Shown: positions 25,647-35,157, counted from the stretch's first letter. The stretch: 39,822 bases of DNA from Gammaproteobacteria bacterium RIFCSPHIGHO2_12_FULL_37_34 (GCA_001801495.1 MGXW01000068.1:1-39822); one strand, 5' to 3'. Notes: generated by a model not told the origin, from the letters alone. A program made the numbers and translations.

Positions 25647-26240
25647 ATGACAATCGCCTATCAAAAAGCATATTTTCTCTTAAGTGTAGCGGATATTAAA
25701 CAATTACCAGCAGATCAAGGAATAGAAGTAGCCATCGTTGGCCGCTCCAATGCTGGAAAATCAAGTGTACTAAATCGCCTCACACAAAATAAACGCTTAG
25801 CTAGGGTAAGCAAAACACCAGGCCGTACGCAACATATTAATATTTTTGTATTAGATGATAAACGACGTCTCGCAGATTTACCCGGTTATGGTTATGCTAA
25901 GGCTCCACTTAGCGCTAAGCAAAAATGGCAAAAAACTATTGATCTTTATATAAAACAGCGTCAATCTTTAAAAGGCATGGTTGTCGTGATGGATATAAGA
26001 CACCCGCTCACCGCTCTTGATTTGCAACTGCTAAGTTATTGCTACAAACAGCACTTATCAGTGCATATTCTTTTAAATAAGTTAGATAAGCTCAGCAAAA
26101 CTGCTGTAACCCATACCTTACAAAAAGTGAAAGCAAGTTTAAAAAATGATGATTCACGAGCTACTGTGCAACTTTTCTCTGCCTTAAAAGGGATAGGTAT
26201 AGAAGAGTTAAGAAAGCAGTTGGATAAATGGTATGGATAA
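25647..26240 (+). CDS. engB: Ribosome biogenesis GTPase YihA/YsxC/EngB
   Basis: EngB is a small essential TRAFAC GTPase needed for assembly of the large ribosomal subunit. The 197-residue protein has G1 GRSNAGKSS, G2 within TPGRTQHIN, G3 DLPGYG and G4 LNKLDKL, followed by G5-like FSALKGIG. I used the ATG at 25647 (MTIAYQKAYF), which matches family starts; an in-frame TTG further upstream has less support. The gene is divergent from uvrD and convergent with glmS at a seven-base gap. Confidence 0.95.
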   Translation: MTIAYQKAYFLLSVADIKQLPADQGIEVAIVGRSNAGKSSVLNRLTQNKRLARVSKTPGRTQHINIFVLDDKRRLADLPGYGYAKAPLSAKQKWQKTIDLYIKQRQSLKGMVVVMDIRHPLTALDLQLLSYCYKQHLSVHILLNKLDKLSKTAVTHTLQKVKASLKNDDSRATVQLFSALKGIGIEELRKQLDKWYG

Positions 26241-26247
26241 TGCGTTT

Positions 26248-28086
26248 TTACTCAACAGTCACGGATTTAGCTAAATTTCGCGGTTGATCAACATCGGTAC
26301 CCTTCAGAATGGCAACATGATAAGCAAGTAATTGCAGGGGAATAGTATATAAAATAGGTGCTAATAAAGGATGCACTGCTGGCATCGCCATAATATGCGC
26401 ATCAGCGAAAGCTTCTTGCTGAAAAACTTCCACTTGATCAGTTAAAATAAACAATCGACCGCCACGAGCACGTACTTCTTGCAAATTAGAACTATTTTTT
26501 TCTAGCAAACCATCGCCAGGAATGGTAGCAATCACAGGCATATTGTTATCAACTAAAGCAAGCGGACCATGCTTTAACTCGCCAGAAGAATAGCCTTCGG
26601 CATGAATATAAGAAATCTCTTTCATCTTCAATGCACCTTCTAGCGCAATAGGATATAACGCTCCCCGGCTAATAAATAAAGCATGCTCTTTATCCGTAAA
26701 AAACTGCGCCCATTCAGTAATCACTATATCTTTTTGTAAAACTTTTTGAATGAAGCGAGGCAACTCTTCTAATTGTTCTACCCATTTCATTTCCAACTGC
26801 TGATTTAATCCACGTTTTCTACACAAGGTAATGGCAAATAATAGTAAAGCAACCAATTGTGTAGTAAATGATTTGGTTGATGCCACACCAATTTCCACCC
26901 CCGCCCGTGTCAAAAAATGCAAGTTCGCCTCTCGCATCATGGTGCTGCCTGGTACGTTACAAATAACGAGCGTGCTGAGATAATCCATGCGTTTCGCTAA
27001 ACGTAATGCAGCTAATGTATCTGCGGTTTCACCCGATTGTGATAGCGTAACAAACAAACTATTTTTGGATGGAGCAATATCTCGATAACGAAATTCACTC
27101 GCCACTTCAACTGAACAGGGAATATGCGCTAACGATTCAATCCAATAACGCGCGACCATGGCTGCATGATAACTGGTACCACAAGCAACCAATTGAATAT
27201 GTTCTACTTGAGCAAGTACAGTTTCAGCTTGTGGACCAAATAGCGCTGGTAAAACATGATCTTTAGTGATACGACCTTCTAAACATAAACGAATTGCGTG
27301 CGGTTGCTCCATGATTTCTTTTTTCATGTAGTGGCGATAGTCACCACGCTCCACCGCATCTAAATTAATGGATAGCGTATGTTGTTCGCGCTCAACGAAT
27401 TGATGTGCTTGATCATAAATTGCAACCGAATCTAAAGTAAGATCAGCAATATCATGATCCTCCAAATAAATAAATTGCTGCGTCACTGACAACAATGCTA
27501 AAGGATCGGAGGCTAGAAAATTCTCACCTTGTCCTTTACCAATCACCAAAGGCGCGCCCTGGCGTACACCAATAATACGCGCGGGATAATCCGTAGAAAA
27601 AATTCCTAAAGCATAAGCTCCTTCCAATTCATTGATCGCCGCACGAATAGCTTTGAGCAAATCGTTAGATTGGGTGAAATAATAATGAATGAGGTGAACC
27701 GCAGTCTCCGTATCGGTTTCAGAAACAAAGGTGTAACCCTCATTTAATAATTTTTTTCTTAATATCGTATGATTTTCAATAATACCATTATGAACTAACG
27801 CAATTTTATCGTGTGAAACAAACGGATGGGCATTTTGTTCAGAAGGTGCGCCGTGTGTTGCCCAACGTGTATGAGCAATGCCCATATAAGCCTGTAGTCG
27901 TTCTGCATTTAATACCATTTCAAGCTCGCGCACTTTGCCGGCTACACGCAAGCGCTTAAGCTGCCGCTCGCTATCCACAACTGCTATGCCAGCCGAATCA
28001 TAACCTCGATATTCCAGCTTTTTTAAGCCGTCAATCAATAATCTTTCGATTGGCCGTTTGGCGACCGCACCAACAATGCCACACAT
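26248..28086 (-). CDS. glmS: Glutamine-fructose-6-phosphate aminotransferase (isomerizing)
   Basis: GlmS makes glucosamine 6-phosphate from fructose 6-phosphate and glutamine, the entry to UDP-GlcNAc for peptidoglycan and LPS. The protein must start at the ATG at 28086 so that Cys2 of MCGIVGA becomes the N-terminal glutaminase nucleophile after Met removal; AAAGG is eight bases upstream. A longer in-frame extension overlaps the upstream gene and is not credible. The 612 residues contain the Ntn domain (HTRWATHGAP, NGIIENH) and two SIS domains (CGTSYHAA, TLSQSGETADT, GVASTKSFTTQ), ending in the usual NLAKSVTVE. No glmS ribozyme is expected in this lineage and none is seen. Confidence 0.98.
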   Translation of the reverse strand: MCGIVGAVAKRPIERLLIDGLKKLEYRGYDSAGIAVVDSERQLKRLRVAGKVRELEMVLNAERLQAYMGIAHTRWATHGAPSEQNAHPFVSHDKIALVHNGIIENHTILRKKLLNEGYTFVSETDTETAVHLIHYYFTQSNDLLKAIRAAINELEGAYALGIFSTDYPARIIGVRQGAPLVIGKGQGENFLASDPLALLSVTQQFIYLEDHDIADLTLDSVAIYDQAHQFVEREQHTLSINLDAVERGDYRHYMKKEIMEQPHAIRLCLEGRITKDHVLPALFGPQAETVLAQVEHIQLVACGTSYHAAMVARYWIESLAHIPCSVEVASEFRYRDIAPSKNSLFVTLSQSGETADTLAALRLAKRMDYLSTLVICNVPGSTMMREANLHFLTRAGVEIGVASTKSFTTQLVALLLFAITLCRKRGLNQQLEMKWVEQLEELPRFIQKVLQKDIVITEWAQFFTDKEHALFISRGALYPIALEGALKMKEISYIHAEGYSSGELKHGPLALVDNNMPVIATIPGDGLLEKNSSNLQEVRARGGRLFILTDQVEVFQQEAFADAHIMAMPAVHPLLAPILYTIPLQLLAYHVAILKGTDVDQPRNLAKSVTVE

Positions 28087-28117
28087 GAATTGAACCTTTA
28101 TTAAAGAAATTTTTAAC

Positions 28118-29353
28118 CTATATCTGTTGTCCCGGACGGTGTTTTTGCATTTCGGCTGCAACCACATCCAGCATTTTATTCTTTTCCTCAACAGTTTCCA
28201 CTTTTTTAAGAGAAATTTCACCCTCTTTGATCATGCGGAATGCATCGGCTTCAACATAACCACTACCTAAAGAGGCACTCGAATGTTTTCTATCCAACAC
28301 CGATAAAACAGATTGTCTCAAAGCTTCTTTTTCTTGATCTGTGCCAGTCAATACATTTTTATACTTCATCCTAATCTGACGAACTAATTGATCTGCTATT
28401 TTGCTTTTTTCATTGCTATCTTGCATAGCCTTAGGATGCACGCTTGCTTGCAATTTCCCTTGTTGTCTCATAAATAGCAACATGTCTTGAATGCCGGCTT
28501 TACCTGATTCAGTCGCTTGATATTCCTTCATCCATTGATCTGATAATGCGCTATAAAATGCTTGATCCTTATTCAAAATCATTTCTTTTTCCCGATTGAA
28601 ATCATCTATTTTTTTCTGTTGTGTTATCACATCATTCCCTTCTAATAAAGGTGCTTGTTCATCACCTCCTGTTCGTTTTGCGCTCTCCACGCTACCGCCA
28701 AAATTCGCTTTTTGCATCATGGTTTTAATGATTTCTAATTTTCCTTCAAAAGTTGGTTGTTGATTAATGAGATCATGCAACGAAGGATTAATTTCAAAAA
28801 TACGCTTTGGAATACGAGAATAAGCTTCTGCCAGCTGCGCTAATTTTGCATCCGTTAGATCGATAGGTCGACCATCCGGGGTGGTTAGCACAAGGCCCGC
28901 AGCCTTCAAACCCTCTTTAAAATCTTTCAAAGAGCCAAGTGCTCTTTCTTTGCGATCACTTTCCCATTCTTCATATAACTTATTTTGATCCGCTGTTAAT
29001 TGAGCATATTGATTATCTAGTCGTTGCAAATTTTGCTTGAATTCTTCAATCGTTTTTATTCCTGATGCAGTCTCAAGTGTGGTACCTTTCGGTAAAGAAT
29101 CAAGATAATATCGATATTCTTCTTCTTTTTGAGCAATGGCTGCTTGCTTAAGTGCAAATGCTTCCCGTTCTCTCGTATCTTGTCGTACACAAAAAGCTAT
29201 TACACGCTGCGTATAGTCATCTAGCGCAATCTTCATTTGTAATGATGCTATCTGAGCATTAAGAAACTCTTGTCCTATTTTAGTATTAGGATTATTTAAT
29301 TGCCGCGCATAATCGGTACTTGATATCGGTGTTGATTGTTGTGTCTGTGCCAT
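28118..29353 (-). CDS. Unrecognised coiled-coil protein between glmU and glmS
   Basis: I do not recognise this 411-residue soluble protein. It is rich in Gln, Lys, Glu and Ala. Coiled-coil-like stretches are at residues about 60-150 (ALKQAAIAQKEEEYRYYL, NLQRLDNQYAQLTADQNKLYEEWESDRKER) and near 245-260. There is no signal peptide or membrane segment. The C-terminus has an acidic stretch (KKVETVEEKNK) followed by the polar end MQKHRPGQQI, which superficially resembles C-terminal Dot/Icm secretion signals. It sits 82 bases after glmU and 31 bases before glmS on the same strand, so it interrupts the amino-sugar genes. An effector role is inference only. Confidence 0.75.
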   Translation of the reverse strand: MAQTQQSTPISSTDYARQLNNPNTKIGQEFLNAQIASLQMKIALDDYTQRVIAFCVRQDTREREAFALKQAAIAQKEEEYRYYLDSLPKGTTLETASGIKTIEEFKQNLQRLDNQYAQLTADQNKLYEEWESDRKERALGSLKDFKEGLKAAGLVLTTPDGRPIDLTDAKLAQLAEAYSRIPKRIFEINPSLHDLINQQPTFEGKLEIIKTMMQKANFGGSVESAKRTGGDEQAPLLEGNDVITQQKKIDDFNREKEMILNKDQAFYSALSDQWMKEYQATESGKAGIQDMLLFMRQQGKLQASVHPKAMQDSNEKSKIADQLVRQIRMKYKNVLTGTDQEKEALRQSVLSVLDRKHSSASLGSGYVEADAFRMIKEGEISLKKVETVEEKNKMLDVVAAEMQKHRPGQQI

Positions 29354-29435
29354 AATGTGTTCGATTCAATGTAAATTCTAATTTTAAGTGTATACCAAAA
29401 CGCATGTTTAAAATTTTTATAGTTATTTCAATAAC

Positions 29436-30794
29436 TTAATCAATCCCGTTATTCTTACTTCGTTGTTCTAATCGATGTGTCAATGTTAGCTTGTGCGCCG
29501 GAGCGTTTTTCGTTAGCGTGGACCCTGCTCCAAGCACCGCTCCTTCCCCTATGATAACTGGTGCAATAAGCTGGGTATCAGAACCAATAAAGGCATCATC
29601 GCCAATAATTGTTTTATGTTTATTCATGCCGTCATAATTACATGTAATGGTACCAGCGCCAATATTAACTCGTTTACCAATTTCACCATCCCCAATATAA
29701 CTTAAATGATTTATTTTAGATTTCTCATCAACAATACTATTTTTTAACTCCACAAAATTGCCAACATGCACTTGTGAGGCTAAAACAGTTCCTGGTCGAA
29801 TACGAGCAAAAGGGCCAATAACGCAATCGGATGCAATTTCTGCACCATCAATTATACTATTTGCTTTTACTTCCACACCTTTTCCTAAGGTAACATTGCG
29901 CAAAATAGTATGCGGCCCGATTATACAATGGTCACCAATCACTACGCGCCCTTCTAATATGACATTGACATCCAAGCACACATCTTGGCCAATCTGTACT
30001 TCACCGCGCACATCCAATCGTGCGGGATCGCAAATAGTGACACCTTGACGCATGAGTTGCTCTGCTTGTTGCCGTTGATAAAAACGCTCCAAATGCGCAA
30101 GCTGAATGCGATCATTCACACCAAGAATTTCTTCGATAGTAGCAGGTTCAATCGTGTAAACAGAAACATCTTCTTGAACAGCATAAGCTACTATATCGGT
30201 TAAGTAATATTCTTGTTGCGCATTATTGTTTTTTAATGCGGGTAACCATTTTTTTAAATAGCGCGCAGGTAAAAAATAAATACCTGGGTTAATTTCAGTA
30301 ATCAGCTGTTCTTCTTCTGTCGCATCTTTTTCTTCTATAATACCAATCACTCGACCTTTAGCATTACGTTTAATCCGTCCATAACCGGTTGGCTGATAAC
30401 TATGCGCAACTAACATGCCAAACGCAGCAGAAGGAGTGGTCGTAACAAGCTGTTTAAGTGTTTCGAGCGAAATTAAAGGAACATCTCCGTATAACACCAA
30501 TACATGATCATGATCAGAAACATGTGGAAGAGCTTGCAATAAAGCATGTGCTGTGCCTAGTTGATGTTCTTGTTCTACCCAAGTAACAAAACAATGAGAA
30601 AGCGCATCACGCAGCTGTTTGCTTTGATGGCCAACAACAACAATAGGTGGCTTGGTAGAATCCAAGTGGTGAGCAGTTTGAATAACATGTTCCAGCAAGG
30701 GTTTGCCAGCAAGATAATGCAACATTTTAGAAACGCGAGAATGCATGCGTTTACCAACGCCTGCGGCAAGAATAATTGTACTAATTGATTTCAT
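29436..30794 (-). CDS. glmU: Bifunctional GlcNAc-1-phosphate uridylyltransferase / glucosamine-1-phosphate acetyltransferase
   Basis: GlmU acetylates glucosamine 1-phosphate and couples it to UTP, giving UDP-GlcNAc. The 452 residues carry the N-terminal pyrophosphorylase domain (LAAGVGKRMHS, LYGDVPLI, and the NPGIYFLPARY region) and a C-terminal left-handed beta-helix with hexapeptide repeats from about residue 250. GNFVELKNS, HLSYIGDGEIG and NIGAGTITCNYDGMNKHKT mark the acetyltransferase site. Its start overlaps the HD-domain gene by 14 bases. A weak 7-bp hairpin (29421-29436) overlaps the stop codon and may reduce read-through. Confidence 0.98.
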   Translation of the reverse strand: MKSISTIILAAGVGKRMHSRVSKMLHYLAGKPLLEHVIQTAHHLDSTKPPIVVVGHQSKQLRDALSHCFVTWVEQEHQLGTAHALLQALPHVSDHDHVLVLYGDVPLISLETLKQLVTTTPSAAFGMLVAHSYQPTGYGRIKRNAKGRVIGIIEEKDATEEEQLITEINPGIYFLPARYLKKWLPALKNNNAQQEYYLTDIVAYAVQEDVSVYTIEPATIEEILGVNDRIQLAHLERFYQRQQAEQLMRQGVTICDPARLDVRGEVQIGQDVCLDVNVILEGRVVIGDHCIIGPHTILRNVTLGKGVEVKANSIIDGAEIASDCVIGPFARIRPGTVLASQVHVGNFVELKNSIVDEKSKINHLSYIGDGEIGKRVNIGAGTITCNYDGMNKHKTIIGDDAFIGSDTQLIAPVIIGEGAVLGAGSTLTKNAPAHKLTLTHRLEQRSKNNGID

Positions 30795-32160
30795 GGTGTT
30801 TTACCTTTCTACTTAACCTATCCATCAACGCTATAACCGGCTTATCTTCCACAATCCCCTTATCAATAGCAAGAAAAGCTGTCTCCTCAAGTTTATCTGA
30901 AATAGCATGAATCATCATGGAATAAGTATCGATGGGCTGAACCAAGCCATGCTCATTGATCACCAAAATAGGGTCTTCGCCGCTATACGATTGATGTGGT
31001 GTCTGAATAAATAACAATTGCCAGTCAGCGTATTCCGTATACTTGCTTTTAAATTCCTGCAATTCTTGCTCACTATGCAATAAATCAAGTTGCTCAAGAC
31101 GTAAAATTTTAGGCATATTGCGTTGCGAAAGCCTTAAAGCAATTTGAACAGCAGGATGAGGATCGTGCATGATAGCAAGCTTTTTAATCAGGCTAAATAT
31201 ATCATCATCGCATAATTCTCTATAAATCGAATAATATTGTTTTAAAAAATGTTGTTTATAAGCTTCTAAATCACTTGCTTGATCAATGCCTTGATTAAAC
31301 TGATTGACAGCCATTAAGAATTGGCCTAATCGTGTATGCAATACACCTTCTAAAGAGGAATAATAAGCAATGTTTTCCGCTAATTCAGCAAGCAAGCGTA
31401 TGAGCAATACTTCTAAAGCTAGTTTTTTTTGAGCATGATAAATATTGCGGGTCATCAATCGCCTCGCCATTAAATAATGCTCAACCACTCCTATGCCTTT
31501 ATGTGTCACGCCTAAACGCTCACCCTTTTGGGATGGAACAATAGCCAAACAATGCAGCATCCAGCGAAAATCGAATTCGCCATAACGTACGCCACAAAAA
31601 TGACTATCCCTCAATAAATAATCTAAGCGATCTGCATCCAACTGTGATGAAACAATATCCGCCAGCACTCGTTTAGTGATAGGTCGATGCATAATCATAT
31701 CCGCAATGTGTTGAAATTTTTCATCGGTCAGATGATAGCGAGGATTGATTGCATTGTAGGAAGTAAAAAATTCTTTTGTACTATAATCCGCAAGAAAATA
31801 AGGGGTCCAATCTTCATGTTTAATTAATGTTCGCTGAAATATCCATTCAAATGCATGCGAAAACGGCCCATGCCCAATATCGTGTAAGAGACAAGCGATC
31901 AATACCAATTGCCGCTCTTCATCTGCTAACCCAATTTTTTGCGCAATCTGACCACCTAAATAACAACAACCTAAACAATGATTAAAGCGGCTATGCACAG
32001 CACCCGGGAAAATAAAATCGCCCAAACCAAGCTGCTTAATCTGACGCAAACGTTGAAAATTTGGGCTATCAATAAAAGGTTTTACCCATTTATCTTCAAC
32101 GGAGGTAAATTGCATGGTTCCATGGACAGGATCTTTGATTACGTGATAAATGTTGTTCAT
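30781..32160 (-). CDS. HD-domain phosphohydrolase (dGTPase/SAMHD1-like)
   Basis: The 459-residue protein is an HD-superfamily metal-dependent phosphohydrolase of the YwfO/SAMHD1-like group. The metal residues are in HSRFNHCLGCCYLGG, LLHDIGHGPFSHAFE and SSQLDADRLDYLLRDS. Relatives hydrolyse dNTPs or other nucleotides; the substrate cannot be told here. The N-terminus IKDPVHGTMQF is the usual family start. GAGG sits six bases before the ATG. It lies ten bases after thpR and overlaps glmU by 14 bases, so the three genes are probably cotranscribed. Confidence 0.9.
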   Translation of the reverse strand: MNNIYHVIKDPVHGTMQFTSVEDKWVKPFIDSPNFQRLRQIKQLGLGDFIFPGAVHSRFNHCLGCCYLGGQIAQKIGLADEERQLVLIACLLHDIGHGPFSHAFEWIFQRTLIKHEDWTPYFLADYSTKEFFTSYNAINPRYHLTDEKFQHIADMIMHRPITKRVLADIVSSQLDADRLDYLLRDSHFCGVRYGEFDFRWMLHCLAIVPSQKGERLGVTHKGIGVVEHYLMARRLMTRNIYHAQKKLALEVLLIRLLAELAENIAYYSSLEGVLHTRLGQFLMAVNQFNQGIDQASDLEAYKQHFLKQYYSIYRELCDDDIFSLIKKLAIMHDPHPAVQIALRLSQRNMPKILRLEQLDLLHSEQELQEFKSKYTEYADWQLLFIQTPHQSYSGEDPILVINEHGLVQPIDTYSMMIHAISDKLEETAFLAIDKGIVEDKPVIALMDRLSRKVKHHEIN

Positions 32161-32170
32161 AATAGTCCTC

Positions 32171-32743
32171 TCAAAGACTTATTCTTTCTAACACTCTATA
32201 TTTCGACCCTTCCGGTTGAGGTTCACTGCGAAATAATACCACTTCCTTCATCTCAATTGCTTCTATAATAGGTGGTTTACATTCTGTAAGAAAATTCACA
32301 TTAATCTCTGTTGGGTGTTTCATTCGGCCTAACGTTAAGTGCGCCTGAAATGGCCGATCATCAATCTCATAATGAGTGGTTAAAATACCTCGCCCAATGC
32401 GTTCTGCTAGATATGTAAGATGTTCATGAGAGGCAACTTTCAAAACAATCACCCTTGGCCGGTAAGGGCTAGGAAATAACTCTAACCCATTTAGAACAAA
32501 TTTGAATGCTTTTATATTCCCTTGAAGTTGATGGCGTACATTTTGAATTAACTGTTCAAGATGTTCGGAACGCACTTCTTTTAAAAATTGCAGGGTGATA
32601 TGCAAATTCTCTGGCATAGTCCAACGAATTGCATTTGTTTTTGATTTTTTCTTGAGTATAGTAATCAAACCAGCGAGCTTTTGTTTTATGTCTAAGGAAA
32701 GCTCAACGGCAAAAAAAATTCGGATTACAGGGGGTAATGTCAT
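32171..32743 (-). CDS. thpR: RNA 2',3'-cyclic phosphodiesterase (2H family)
   Basis: ThpR is a 2H phosphoesterase that opens 2',3'-cyclic phosphates at RNA ends, originally described as a 2'-5' RNA ligase. The 190-residue length is normal. Both signature motifs are present: HITLQFL near residue 48 and HLTLGRM near residue 135, each with the catalytic His and Thr. The N-terminal RIFFAVEL and WTMPENLH are typical. AGGAG lies seven bases before the ATG at 32743. It heads the minus-strand run with the HD hydrolase and glmU and is divergent from parB. Confidence 0.93.
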   Translation of the reverse strand: MTLPPVIRIFFAVELSLDIKQKLAGLITILKKKSKTNAIRWTMPENLHITLQFLKEVRSEHLEQLIQNVRHQLQGNIKAFKFVLNGLELFPSPYRPRVIVLKVASHEHLTYLAERIGRGILTTHYEIDDRPFQAHLTLGRMKHPTEINVNFLTECKPPIIEAIEMKEVVLFRSEPQPEGSKYRVLERISL

Positions 32744-32797
32744 TCCATTTCTCCTGATGTTTGATTAATATTAGAGAGGTTAATATAGGATACTACC

Positions 32798-33661
32798 ATG
32801 GTAAAAAAACGCGGCCTCGGTAAATCATTGGATGCTTTACTTGCCTACACTCATACTGATCCCTCCTCTACAACAGAAAAACCTTTAGAAAACCCAACCC
32901 AACTTCCTATCCATCAAATCCAGCGCGGAAAATATCAACCACGTCGCGAAATAGATTCACAAGCTTTAGAAGGGTTAGCACATTCCATACGCTCTCAAGG
33001 AATTTTGCAACCTCTTATTGTACGTCCCGTTGGCGACAAATATGAAATTATTGCTGGCGAAAGGCGTTGGCGAGCAGCCCAATTAGCAGAGCTAAATGAA
33101 GTGCCTGTTATTATCCGCCATGTTCCAGATGAAGCTGCAAGTGCTATCGCACTCATTGAAAATATTCAACGAGAAAATTTAAATCCTGTTGAAGAGGCCA
33201 TCGCTTTACAAAGACTCATCGATGAATTTGGTATGACACACCAACAAGTTGCTGATGCGGTTGGCAAATCAAGGGCAAGTGTAACCAATTTATTGCGTCT
33301 ACTTGCATTGCCAGAAGAAGTAAAAAGTATGCTAGACCGTCATTTGCTTGAAATGGGTCATGCGCGAACATTAATCACGTTGCCTGAGGTTGCCCAACGT
33401 GAGGCCGCAGAAATCATCATCAATCGCAAATTATCCGTTCGAGAAACTGAGAATTTAGTACGCCGTCTACAATCTCCTAAACCACAGGAGAAGGGTAAAC
33501 CACTGGATCCTGATCTTCTACATCTGCAAGAACGATTATCTCATCAATTAAAACTGCGTGTCGCCATTCATTGCAATGCCAAAGGAAAAGGAAAGCTCGT
33601 CATACATTACCGTAGTTTAGCAGAGTTAAATGGATTATTAGCACAATTTCAAAATAGTTAA
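32798..33661 (+). CDS. parB: Chromosome-partitioning protein ParB
   Basis: This 287-residue ParB/Spo0J-family protein should bind parS sites near the origin, spread along DNA as a CTP-dependent clamp and act with ParA in segregation. The N-terminus KKRGLGKSLDALL is the typical ParA-contact region. The ParB/Srx CTPase domain has IAGERRWRAAQLA and ENIQRENLNPVEEA, followed by the HTH THQQVADAVGKSRASVTNLLRLL and a C-terminal dimer domain. AGGA lies about seven bases before the ATG. No parA is adjacent, which is unusual for a chromosomal parB. I found no parS match in the window. Its stop overlaps the convergent GH15 gene by four bases. Confidence 0.93.
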   Translation: MVKKRGLGKSLDALLAYTHTDPSSTTEKPLENPTQLPIHQIQRGKYQPRREIDSQALEGLAHSIRSQGILQPLIVRPVGDKYEIIAGERRWRAAQLAELNEVPVIIRHVPDEAASAIALIENIQRENLNPVEEAIALQRLIDEFGMTHQQVADAVGKSRASVTNLLRLLALPEEVKSMLDRHLLEMGHARTLITLPEVAQREAAEIIINRKLSVRETENLVRRLQSPKPQEKGKPLDPDLLHLQERLSHQLKLRVAIHCNAKGKGKLVIHYRSLAELNGLLAQFQNS

Positions 33662-35157
33662 CTATTCCGTTCTGCGTTTCTATCTTCAGCGGCTAATCGT
33701 GTTTGCATGGCTGTTAATATCGTCGCATACCCCCACGTTAAATCTTTCGCGCTGGTTTGTTGTCCACTGGTTCTGTCAATTTGCTCTGAAAAATGATAAC
33801 AACTCGAATCCACATAACAATTCGCATATCGCTTAATAGCAAATAGGGTCTTATCGCCTTCTTCAATTAAATGATTAATAATCGCATAGAATCGGCTGGG
33901 ACTAACTGAAAATAAAATATCTTCTTCTTTATCTACAAGCTTTGGATTAATTTGTTTAAAAAAAAGAAGATTGTTATTGGTCACACTAATTTTTCCTAAT
34001 TTCAAATAAGTATTAGCTAACGTGTAATAATATTGTGCTAAAGCATTCGTAGTAATAACCCAGGGGTTCCCATAGGTAGATTGATTACCATCGTAAACAT
34101 CGTTTGGGTAACGCCCCAATAACGGTGGTTGGTTAGCATGAGAAATGTTGATGCGATAAAGACCTGTGAAAGCATTACGAATAAAATAAACCGAACTCAT
34201 GACTCGATCATCATGAACAGAAAAAGGTATATCCAAATCGTTCAGATCACCATATAACACACCAAGAATAATTGAACTATCCATGCCACCACCACGATGG
34301 TCCTGTTGATGAATGGTTTCTGCAATATAACCACGTCCTGCATGCCAATGTTTTTGTAATGATTCGGTTATATGGTTCGCGGTATTTAAATACGAATCAG
34401 CTCGTTTTTCATCACCAAAACGTCTTACTAAACTCGCACCTGATGTCAGTGCCTTTCGTTGTACCATTTTAGTGAAAAAATGATCTTGGTCACTAAGCTC
34501 TTCCCACAAATCAAACGTGTAATATCCAAAACGAGCCAGCACATAATCTAGATCTGTGGTAATAACATCAAGCAATACATCACGAACATATTTTTCTTGG
34601 CCTTCTTGAATGAAAACCTGCGCAATGTTAATCATCGCTATTGCGCGTAAAGCTGGGCCATCATTTTGTGGCCGACCCCATTGCCCCTGCCATAATGTGC
34701 CATCAATATTATATTTTGGCTCGCCTAACACTTCTCCATTTTTTGATCCCTGTTTTTGAGCTTGTCGTTCAAAATTAATGTAGTTAATCAAATAAGGTTT
34801 TAAACGTTGTCGTTCATTTGGGCTCGCCTGCGTATATAAATAAGTTACTTCTTGCATTGTAATAGCAGCATCTCGTATCCAATGAAATTGGTAATCTTGA
34901 ATAAATGATGGATAGCGACTATAAGGAGAGGCAAGCACTGCTCCAGGCATAGAGCGAATAATACGTCCATCACCTTCTTTAATAAAAACGTGTTCATCTG
35001 TTGCGATATTATTAAATAAATACCGCTTAATAATTGCTAATTCACCAGGAGAAAAAGGCTCTACAGATGCTCTATTCCATGTTTGATCAGCAAATGCAAA
35101 ACTAGTTAAGGCAAATAAAATAATAAATAAACTTTTCAAACGCCATTGATTGAGCAT
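33658..35157 (-). CDS. Secreted glycoside hydrolase family 15 (glucoamylase-like)
   Basis: The 499-residue protein begins with a signal peptide (residues 1-23, ending TSFAFA) and is a single (alpha/alpha)6 GH15 domain. FHWIRDAAIT, WGRPQNDGPALRA (residues 160-172), FDLWEE (general acid Glu219) and GRYPNDVYDGN with YGNPW are classical glucoamylase motifs. Near the C-terminus SGQQTSAKDLTWGY aligns with the fungal segment holding the general base; here Gln466 takes the place of that Glu. Legionella secretes a related glucoamylase (GamA), so a polysaccharide-degrading exoenzyme is likely if active. There is no starch-binding domain. Confidence 0.9.
   Translation of the reverse strand: MLNQWRLKSLFIILFALTSFAFADQTWNRASVEPFSPGELAIIKRYLFNNIATDEHVFIKEGDGRIIRSMPGAVLASPYSRYPSFIQDYQFHWIRDAAITMQEVTYLYTQASPNERQRLKPYLINYINFERQAQKQGSKNGEVLGEPKYNIDGTLWQGQWGRPQNDGPALRAIAMINIAQVFIQEGQEKYVRDVLLDVITTDLDYVLARFGYYTFDLWEELSDQDHFFTKMVQRKALTSGASLVRRFGDEKRADSYLNTANHITESLQKHWHAGRGYIAETIHQQDHRGGGMDSSIILGVLYGDLNDLDIPFSVHDDRVMSSVYFIRNAFTGLYRINISHANQPPLLGRYPNDVYDGNQSTYGNPWVITTNALAQYYYTLANTYLKLGKISVTNNNLLFFKQINPKLVDKEEDILFSVSPSRFYAIINHLIEEGDKTLFAIKRYANCYVDSSCYHFSEQIDRTSGQQTSAKDLTWGYATILTAMQTRLAAEDRNAERNS

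Noticed and set aside
28087..28221. N-terminal extension of GlmS
   Set aside because: It overlaps the upstream coding sequence and would bury the catalytic Cys that must be N-terminal.
29421..29436. Hairpin at the glmU stop as a terminator
   Set aside because: Seven AT-rich pairs with a two-base loop and only a weak A/T run afterwards; not enough to call.
32761..32789. TTGATT-17-TATAGG as parB promoter
   Set aside because: It would start the transcript at or next to the ATG although an AGGA ribosome site lies in the would-be -10, so the true promoter is probably further upstream.
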